Below, piece by piece: positions 43,301 to 54,155 of a DNA stretch of 64,000 nt; position 1 is the first letter of the stretch; every line of letters starts with the position of its first letter. The position numbers and the translations under genes are program-made. Source of the stretch: Tubulanus polymorphus (lineage: Eukaryota; Nemertea; Palaeonemertea; Tubulaniformes; Tubulanidae); contig NC_134033.1 in NCBI RefSeq assembly GCF_964204645.1, positions 7,970,231-8,034,230 on the forward strand, in the 5' to 3' direction. The notes beneath the pieces were generated by a model that ran no database searches, was not told where the DNA came from, and saw only the letters and a program-made list of their open reading frames with translations.

Positions 43301-46300
43301 CTTAGAAATAATGTTTGTGAAAGATTTGTGATGTAATCTATCAAAACTCTTCTGCAGCGTAAAACTTTAATCGAATAACATTATTCCTTTGAATATTTGT
43401 TGTAAAGGCTGTAGAAATTTATTGAAAGTTTTTGTAGAGTTTTGAAGTGTTAGTTTTCAAACAACTTAGTCTTAAATGACTATGAAAAATAGTAAATAGT
43501 AAACGAATATGAATCTATTTATTCTTAAGCGAGATCGAAATCTGTGATTGCTTATAAGACACTGTATAGTATGCTTGTGGTGCTGAACTATAGGTGAACT
43601 ATGGAGCAGCAGTAACAGTGCTGAGAGCTTAGCATAGTGTACTTCAATAGCTTCATAGCAGCGGATTGAAATCTGCATCTTCAATTTGATCGATTTAGCC
43701 TATTCAAATTACTCATTGATTCTTTGAAGTAGGTTTATGCAATAGACAATAGATCCTTTTACCTCCCTGGCCAGTTTCAAAGCTGTAAAACAATCTGGCA
43801 TTGAGATATAACAGAAAATACACGCAGTTTCCTCAAAATTCAACGCATTTCTATAGATGCTATTTCTCAGCTCTGCCTTTAATGACGTCGCAGCGCGCAC
43901 CTGCTGATTTAGCCGACTCTGAACAGTAAGCGATGTCAACAATGAAATGAGGTCAAAAATCTTGTTACAAAATCACAAATTGCGCGTAAACTAAACACCC
44001 CTGCTCGCGATCTCCGGTCGCTCTGGTCGTTGCGAGCAACAGTTTCTTTTCCCAATCTTTTGGAATTGCCTTTTTCATCCCCGATAAGGTCTTCACTTGT
44101 AGATTCATAATGAAAATATGACCGGACTCCAACCAACAATTGCAATTGGGCCGTCAAGTGCTGCCACCATGTGATACCTGGCAACCAGTCTTTACATCGT
44201 CATCGTTGTAAAATGTTTTTTGATAATTTTAGGACATTTATAGTGATTTCTAGCATTTGCAGTGAGGTTTTATCATATCAAACATAACGGCAGAATATCA
44301 TAATTTACCAATTACCGATTCTAACTAGCGCCATCAAACGAATAATTCAAGATCTTGAATTTGTCGATATCCCGTATCAAAACTACCACAGAGGAGTGCC
44401 TGTCGCCTGAACATCATTGTTAATTGAAGCATCACTGATAGAGAGAACACAGCCTAAAATTTATACCTTGGCTAATGTGTATGGGCTATACCATTATGGA
44501 AATAAGGGTGGGTAGGAATATCATTGGGCTAATGTCTGGGCGATTACACAATGCTGTGTAGGGAAGGTAGGTATAAGGTAGGCTAAGAGCTACGTACAAC
44601 TACAATACAACGTCAACCATGCATCTTATTATTAAGACAGTCTTAAAAATCTTATTGAATTGAAACTTACAGAATTAAACCATGATGAAATTGTTCTATT
44701 TCTTTACTTAATTCCACAGAGGAATTTTTCAGGGTTTTGGGAAAATAGAACCACTTTTAGCTGGGAGAAAGTGTCTGTTTAACGGTTAAAAAAAAAACAG
44801 CCTCGATACGGAAACCCTCTAGGGGTCAGATTGGTAGTGATCTGTATGCTTTTTGGCCGCACACAGATCACAACGATCATTGTTAAATCACAGGGATGAA
44901 AATCTTCTGTCCAAAGATGGATTTCCGACCTTATAGTTTCATTTCCATCATTCTTGAGAACAGTGTAAATCCATTACAAAAAATTTTTGTCGAGGACCGT
45001 AAACAATTGTATCTTTTTCGCCTTATTTGACTACAAAATAATTCTTTGAAAAAGATAGAATGCAATATATATGAAATAGAACTCTGAATTCACGAATTGA
45101 AAAGATAATTTATAGGCAATGCCCTTGCTCTATATCTCGCTGTGTATACAGCACTGCTGTCTCGACTACACACTAGCCTACTATAAGTGCTAACTCGGGG
45201 TATTCCCAAGAATACAGCGTATTTGAATGACGTAGTTTGCATAGATATGTGAAACCAGCTGACATTACTGGTGATTTCCATTGCATGAAGAAAATCCCTC
45301 ACTCGCAGCGCTTTCAAGAAATAAAATCCGGGCTAGCGACTGACAAACAGCAGAGACCACCCTACCGTCAGTGTTAACCACGAACTGCGCAATATCTATG
45401 AACTACTTTAAGTAGTTCATAGATATTGATTTATCTTTTGACTGTTGTAGACTCAATCTGGAGATTGATCATGGCCACTAATGTACTTTGCTATAGTTGT
45501 TGGCCATATTTCACTTCGGAAGGGTGCCATTTTATGAATCTCTGGCCTAAGTTGCACTGGTGGCAAAACCTCCAGTACAAGTGTGAAATTTTATTAGCTA
45601 AACTACGCTACCATTTTGCTATTTTTTAGAGATGCTACAGAGCCATTTTTCGTCGTTCGGGGACATCGAGAAAGCAGTTGTTGTCAAAGATCCGAACACG
45701 AACAAGTCGAAGAAATTTGGTTTCGTTACTTTTAGATCGATGGAATCTGCGGATAAATGCCTCGCGAGTGACCGAAGTCCAACCATCGATGGAAAACCGG
45801 TTAGTTTCAATTTGTTCTGGGTTCGTAGCGGGCTTTGAATTCAGCACTTTGGTGTTGAAAATTATAAAAGTCATGCGCCCCTACAAAAAATTGATTTGCT
45901 CGTCCCAATAAGTTGAAACACTACCGGTACCTCAATAATAGTATAAATAGAGTGAGTCGGACAAAACTTCATGCCATATAAACTTATTACATACGTCAAT
46001 TATTGTAGAAGTGGCTCACCACGGAGCAGGTAGGCCTATAAATACCTGGGGTTTCCCGGCATGATATAAATAAAAAAATCGATGAGCGCCAAGGTCCTGA
46101 CTCTGCAGCCTCAGCCGCTGAATTAACAAAACCAGCGGCCTCAATTTTTCAAGTTTCAATGCCAGTAGATAAACTTTTGCAGGGAAGAGAATTCCCCGCG
46201 GATCCGCGGTTTCCCGCTGATTTCAGTATTGAAAAATATCAATTTTCCAAATAGTCCAAAAATGATGTAAAAGTATGGGGGGGGTGTTGATCTCACTCAA

Positions 46301-49300
46301 TTGGTCTGGCGCGATTGGTAATCAGGTGAACCGTCTTACTGTTGCCACCGTCTTACTGTGTGTGGCGAACGCCTTCAGATACTATACACTACTGGGTGAT
46401 GATTTTTAGTGAGCATTCATCGGCGCATTTTAACTGCAATAATTCAGGGCTCGACCCGTAATGCATGAGATGCTGAATGTAATCGAAAGAGGATGTACCA
46501 CATTGGAACTAGCCATTACCCAGGGTTCGTAGCGATCCTGGAAAGTGCTTAATAGTGCTTGAATCACAAAATGCGTTTTCAAGGCCTTGAAAATGCTTGA
46601 ATTTTCAAAATTTCAGTAAAAATCATTGGAAGTCCTTGAATTTTTAATGTTGTCCAAATTTTGTCAATTAGTTTGTTGTTGTATTGACTTCAATACGCCC
46701 GGGCACTGCCAACCACGTGTGAGAGTGCTGTGACTCCGTACTGTCAGCGTGCTATAGACTCCTATACACTGCTGACTTGTGTATATATACAGTACAAATG
46801 TATTAGGCACGTGGCTCACTGCTGACAATGCGTATACAAATCTATTAGTAGACACGTGGCGGCACTACCGCTATCGCGCGCCACGTATATACAAATGCCG
46901 TTGTGATGAAATAAACAAACAAAATACTTCAAAATAATTCTAAATAGATTATTGGTAGTAAATAATGACTTCAAATTAATATAAAGACCGTTCTAAATTT
47001 TGACAATCTTTGGAGCATTAACTATCGAAAAGTGATTTTTTATGTCCGGGTATCCCGAGCTGATCATGATTAAGCGTTAAGATGTTATCATTTAGACGTT
47101 TAAGCCGGTCATCGAAATTTGGGCGCTATTGCACTTAGTACCCCCCTCCCAAAAATGTTTATTTCAGCATATTTATTATCAGGCAGGTCTAGGGATTCAA
47201 AATCAGTAACTTTTGACCCAAAAAGAAACTTACTTTTACTTGATTAAAATTTAGATATTTTGGCCCTAAATCGCGTGTAAAATCGCCGATTTGCGACGTC
47301 AACAACGCCATATTGGATGTCAATCAAAGTTTCTAACCCTCTACTGAAATGTCATGACATTAAAAATTTGCAAAAGCCATGTTTTCAAACTTAACCATCT
47401 CTGAAAATGATGTGTATGTTTGCATTATTTTCATACTTAGCTATTGATCTAAAGATGTTCTGATGAAGAAAAGTTATATGCCCAAAACGAAATTTTATCA
47501 AATCAATTCAATTACATTTATTGATATACATTTTTTCAGATGTTTTTAGGTGGTAATTAGTGCGGAAACATGGCCGACCCGTCGGTTTGAATCGAGGAAA
47601 TCGGCCCCAAATTATCAGAATTTTGGCTAGGAAAAAATTTTTTTTGTCAAAAGTAATTTATTTTGACTCTACAGACCTCCCTGATTCATAATATACAGAA
47701 ATAAAAATTTTTGGGAGGGGGTACGAAAGTGCAATAGCGCCGAAATTTGTTGGATTCAAAATTAGATAGGCCAGTATGGGAAAGTGCCATTTCTCTGTGC
47801 CATTTCTCTGACGCCTGGTTGGTGCATGAATCATACAACAGTTGGATTCAACGCAGACAAATTACAACAGAAGCTAGGTGAAATCTGGCAAAGTGAAACT
47901 CATGAGCTCATTTTAAAATCTGTGACCATGAGAAATTCGGCTAAAGACAAGTCACATGAGTTGGCCGATGTAATTTCAGCCATCAAAACTCAAAAGGACC
48001 AAATTAATCGATTGTAAATAGGTCGGTGAGCTGTAGTTTGATTTTGTATGATTTTGTTGTTTTTGCTTTCGATAGTATGGCTTTTTGATGGCGAGGTCTA
48101 CCTGTAGTTCCGTTGAAAGGCCCACAGATTTCTTGTTTTTAAGTTATTAATTTCTGATACATGTAGTAAATCTTTCTTAAAATAAAGCTGAAAGATTCCA
48201 AAGTTATCAAGTGCTCTGCTACGCGTGGATGTTTCTTTATGATGATTTGCGTTTGTACTTATTTTAAATTTCTGCAATAAAGGAATTTTCATTGCAATAA
48301 ATTCGCCTTAAATACTAGTGTTTATATGGTATTTTTCAGAAAATAGTACTTGAATTTTGTTGAAATAGGTCCTTGAAAGTACTTGAATTAAGTTGGGCCT
48401 GGAGGCTATGAACCCTGTTACCTTCCAAAATATAATAGTCGTTCATGGGTTCAAGATCGCCCTAAGTCCTCGGAAAACGCTTTTAATTCCTAAAATTTCC
48501 TTGGGGGAGTTTTTCAAACATTAGGTTACCATATGGAAATAAATTTAATGCTTGCTAAGCTTTATTTATATCTAAATTATATAAATGGAATTTATCAAAC
48601 TGGAAAAACATCAAACCATTTTGTGCACGTAAGACCACTAATCACCGGCAGGAAGGTGCTTCAAGCAAACTGCCGACGATCACTTACTAGTCAAAGAATA
48701 TAAAAATTACCGAACTAAAACTACAGTAGTTGATTATGATCCCAATTGCTGGGAAACGCATCTGAGCAACTACAAATCAGGCGCTGGAAAAATTGTTTAT
48801 GTCCTTATTAATGTAATTGGGAAAAAATTGTCGATTCAAGGTCGTTGACAAGCGAGCCGCGAAGTGAGTGGGGGAGCTCAAGGGGGTATCCCTCTAATTC
48901 TTAATTACCTGTCCTGAAGTGTTGTGATTTCAGTGAAGATAGCACGGTAATTAGAGCTACTTATGATCTTACGATCTTATGGTGTAGTTCAATATTAATC
49001 ATATCATGCCGGCCAAATGTACCGATTGAAAACTTTTTCTTGGGATTCATTGAAATAAATCTTATTTTTTTATGAAAACGGCCAACCGACCGACTACTAT
49101 GATGAGCTACATATGTTTGAAGTCAAGTGTACATCGTGTGAAAACATGCCTTGACGTGTGGCCTAGTTTAAGTTTTTTTTGGGGGGGGGACTAGCAGTGT
49201 TCCAATAACCTGCCATTCATTTTTTAGTGACTAGGTCTATATTAAAGCTGGTAATGTAAAAGCGCGCATATATACAATGTACTGTTTCATTTTGCACAGG

Positions 49301-52300
49301 ATGCTCTAGCGGCAGTTTAGGTCTACAGTAGAACTATATTAACTTCAATTACGTTATTGTAGAGAACATGTTCGCATTTTAACAATGCTTACAACATCAC
49401 AACAAATAGAAATAATTTTTTTAAACATGGGAATATGTCCGGTTACCGGACATAAATACGGCCCAGCGTGATGCCTGCAAATAGAAAATTTTTCCGGGGG
49501 ATTTTCTACAGCGCTCGTTCTTGCGTACATACCGCCCCTGAGAATTTTATTACAATGGAGAACCCTGGGAGACATACATGGCGTTGCAACTACACTGATA
49601 ATATTTTAGTAACAAGTGATTTTGATGTTGTTTCTAATGCTATACGTTTTATTTTGAAGGTTGAAGTCAAGCGAGCTATTCCAAAGGATATTGTAAGTGA
49701 CTTTGATTTTTAATTTGATTTTAGAACACAAAAGAATCTTTTGATTGAGATATGACATGTTCAGCTTATAATTCAATCATGTTGAACTGCAAATTTATGT
49801 GCGGGGGTTGGGAAAAAACATTTAGATCTTAATGGCAAACGTCTTCTGCGTACATCAGCAGATTTTATGACTAAATAATGAATACATATCTTGCAAACTG
49901 TGCACAAAAAAATGGTAATAGCCTCTTCATCTAAGAAAAAATCAACTGTTTGGCCACAGTTTGACCCATGGATTCAGGTTGCAGAGGCCTAGCACGTTTA
50001 CTGCCAAACACTTAATGTGGCTTGCTTCTAAACACCAAAATCAGGTTTATGTATTTCTGCGCGTGCTAGCCTTTAAAAAGATTGTAAAAAGCCTGTGCTA
50101 TAATTATTGCACTGAAAGTATTGATTATTGAGTTTATGGGCACATTAAAAAGGCTGCTTTATTTCATATGTTCAGATGCCAGGTGTGATGAAGACGACAA
50201 AGCTGTTTTTAGGTGGTCTACATAGAGATGTGACTGAGGTTGATATCAGTGAGGCTTTCCACTCGTGTATATTAAACGTTCGAGTAAGTTTTCAATGTAC
50301 ACCTAAAATGATCTGGATCTGTTATGACCGATGTAAATCCATCCGTATCATGAGAAATCCAGAGCCATCCCTTTCCATCACCTTGAGTTTGGGGAAACCC
50401 GCTATGCCAAATGTATGTTAGTTCCAGTCAATTATGACCGGTCAGTTTAGAAATATGCTGATCGATGGATGTGTCAAGTGCTGTGGATTTGCTTTTCCGT
50501 ATTAAACTGTTTAATATTTTCTGATATGGCTCGACTATCTCCCTTTTTGGCGTTGAAACTTGACGCGCGGTTGCTCACTTAAGCATAGAATTTAAAAAGT
50601 CTTTGTTTCTGGTCCCCAGGGATGAAAATTTCTCGCTTTTTAGCGGTGCCCGTTTTTAAGACAAGCTTTCCAAATTGTCCAGATCCATAGAGAAATTGAT
50701 GAGGGGGGTGGAAGGTGCTGCCATCTGGTATTGCTTTATAAACTGCTGTGAAAAAATATCCAGTTCGTGCTGCCATCTAGGATTGAAACGAGACCGCTTT
50801 TTTCATAATCCCTGGTTCTCATCCCTGGTCCCGCTAGTATGATTTTTATAGATAGAAAGGGAAATTTTTTTTTTTCTTAGAGGTGTTCAACACATCAAGG
50901 TGATATGTCCAGAGAGTCCAAAAGCATGTACAGCATATTGTCAGTTAAGTTATAGGCCCTATAGGACAGACCAGTCTTTTCTACACATAAAATGAAATCC
51001 TTCGATGTCACCTCCATTGATAAGACAAATTGAAATTGAATATAAAATAATTCTCTACCAAACAACAAACTTTACTGTGAAACCTTTATTTACAATTCTT
51101 TTTATAAGCAAACAAGTCTGATCCTCTTTCGTTTTGTTGCCAGTTCGTTATTAATAGGTTCTTCATGCTTATAATATCCTCTAAATCCATCATCGCGATC
51201 TGTCGGCAGCCACTATTGTATCAGTCACATTAATTACAGCAGAGAACCAATGCAACTGTTTGGCTCAAAACAGGGATATTGTGTTTACAAATACTTTCTA
51301 TGCATTTCGATTTGTTTTTCATTTCAACCAAAATAAAGGGAGCGTTCACAAATTACGTACCTCAAAATCTCCTGTTTTTCTGACCCCCCTCCCCCCTTGT
51401 ACCACCTTTGTACCAAATTCACTGACCCCCCTCTTAGGTACGAACCATCGCACCCATGACCATTTTCATTTGAGTTAGGTACATAAAGTACGTACCAAGA
51501 TTGATTAATACCCCCCTCCCTCATTCAGTAAACCCCCCCCCCCCCCCCCCCCAATGGAGGTACGTAATTTATGAACGCTCCCAAAGCAAATTTATTGCAA
51601 AAGGAGGTTACGCAACATTATCGATATTTTCACAGCAGTGCCTGCTGCGCTGTGGTATAGTAAGGAGCTGCTCAGTGTATAGGTTGCCCCAGTGACAGCC
51701 GGTTGATCTATGTATCGTATGCATGCTTGTGGGAAGCCAAGTGTATGATGGCTCATGCCAGCAGTCTTGTGTAATGATAACCCTGATATAAACAACAAAA
51801 CAGAGTTTTTCATAAAAAATAACTTTTTTCTATCAACTATAAGAATTTTGTTGTCTCTCCTGCTAAGTTTCCCATAAAAACTTTAGGGTCGGCACCTTTT
51901 TGATCGCGTCGGTTGGGGGACTGGTTCCAAAGACTTATCTATTTTATGCCTTTTTTTAGGTCTGAACTGTTTGATAATCTGACCCATATGAAAATTATTC
52001 AACAGTCATGGAATTTGACTTAAGAAGCCTATCGAATTGGTCATGGAGTTGGTGGTCATGGGTGCTGTAAACCCTGTGTTGGAATCGAATATTTGATGAT
52101 CTGTTTTTTCGTTTGTAGGTGACCGATGTTTTCCTTGTCAAAGATAAAAATACAGACCTATCGAAAGGTAACGTTATCTCGTACACTAGCCCTATGTACT
52201 CAACTCCTCTGAGACAAAAATCATGCGTAACGATTGTTAATAATAAAATGAACTAATTAGAAGTGAATGAGATAATAATTAATTAATTACTCTCACAAAA

Positions 52301-54119
52301 ATTAATTGAATCGGGGCTGATATCGCTACGAGTTTGCATGCCCGGCAGTACGAGCCAAATCGCCGTTATCATAGTCCCACGGGGCAATGGGGTCGACAAA
52401 ACAATCTCGCTCCCCCTGGCTGCCCAGTTTGAATATTGAAAAGAAAGTATTGAAAAGAAAGAAAAGTGATTAATTTGTTGCTCATAATGAAAAATACTTG
52501 TAATATTGAATATTAATGATTAATTATTGCGAGAATCTATCTTCTCTCTCTCTCTTTGTGTCTCTTGTTTTCATTTTAGTAGATTTCTATGAATATGATC
52601 TGATCTGGCAGAACCTCCTTCATCAAATTAGCGATTGAATGAATCTAGAACCGATGGGCGTTCTCTCGACTGACGCAAAAATGGCTCCTAACCCGTATTC
52701 CCCAACCCAGCCCTGCTACGCATGCACAATGTTGATATATCCTAAATCTGATATCAAGAACTTTTGTTCTTTTTAGTCTGAACCCAAATTTTACTTCTTG
52801 AAATCATCCTGGAGTTGAATAAATTTGAACGATAAGATTAATCAAGACGAGACTGAAACAAAACTATGTCATTGAGCATATCGCGAAATTCACAAGATTT
52901 TCTTTCTTGGCAGGTTGAATGTAATGCCAACATCTTTCATTACCTCACTGACAAATCAATTTGAATATGGTCACCAGCACAAAGCCCTCGTCAGTGATTA
53001 TTTCATTCTGGACAAAAGCCATTTTTTTCAAAAATTTTGTGGATGATTTTCAATTTATTAAGATTCATCCTCAAGTGAAACATTGGATCGATAATTTGAA
53101 AATACTTATCTGGCAGTGGCCAATCCACCCTCCCCTCTAAACCCTTTAAAATGTTCAAAATACTTTACTCATGAAATTTTAACTGAACTAAGGCCATCCC
53201 AAAATAATGGTCTGCTTGCTGTAATCCGACCGACCCTACTTCAAAGATGCCGAGTGAAAACTTTTTTGTGATTCATTGAAATAAATTTTTTTTTGGATAA
53301 AAACGGCCGTCCGATCCACTACCGATGTTTGAGCTAGAATGTTTTAAGTCAAGTGTGCAAACATGCCTCGAGTGTGGCCTAGTTTAAGTTTTCCAGGAAA
53401 CTGGCAGTGTTGCAATAAGCTTCCATTCATTCCTAGCGACTATATTAAAGCTGGTAATGGTATAGCGCGCATATATTCAATGTACTTTTTCATTTTGGAC
53501 ACTAGAGATGACACTCCAGACGAGTTAAGAATTTTAGAATTATTTTTGAAATCTAGGCTATAGACAAAATTCCCGTGCACAATACAGTTTTTTGATATAT
53601 TTTTTCCATATGAAAAGGTGATAAATTTTTTGCCCTCAAAATTTTGCAAAAATTATTTCCACCTACCTACCGACTCGTCCTGAAAACTTGAGTCGGTGTT
53701 ACGGCAAACAGACATTTATTTTGGGATGGCCTAACTTAAATATCTATGGAGGCTTAAAATTCATTTCACGTGTGCAAAACAAAGAAGGCAGCAAAGTTAT
53801 ATCAATTACCGTTAGAGTTTTTTGGATAGTTTACAGGCATTCGAAGGATGTTTTTTCATGCCCAGGAAAAGTGCTTGCTTGTGGAGAGAAAAGTTAAAAT
53901 TAGATGGATTTTGAAAATTGGAAGATTTTTGGAATTAAGTGATAATTTGAATTCAAAGCTAACTCATTTAAATTCAAAACTCTACTACTTGTTTAATATG
54001 GTAGCGTATTTTTTTTCCTGAATGGTAGCCCATAGTTCTATTCGTTTTGCGTCAGTCAAGAGAATGTCGTTGGCACGAATCAACCAGAGTTGAGCCGAGC
54101 ACTAAACCTACCACTACTG

Positions 54120-54155
<36 letters not shown>

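Noticed and set aside
45635-45911. Two further open frames overlapping hnRNP exon 3 (both strands)
   Set aside because: Shadows of the RRM1 exon in other frames.
46190-46215. CCGCGGATCCGCGG 14-bp palindrome
   Set aside because: Short restriction-site-like palindrome with no context; expected by chance at this scale or a minor curiosity.
47784-48017. 77-codon frame with a coiled-coil-like end inside the hAT-like element
   Set aside because: Could be the tail of a transposon protein but no motif identifies it; not called as a gene.
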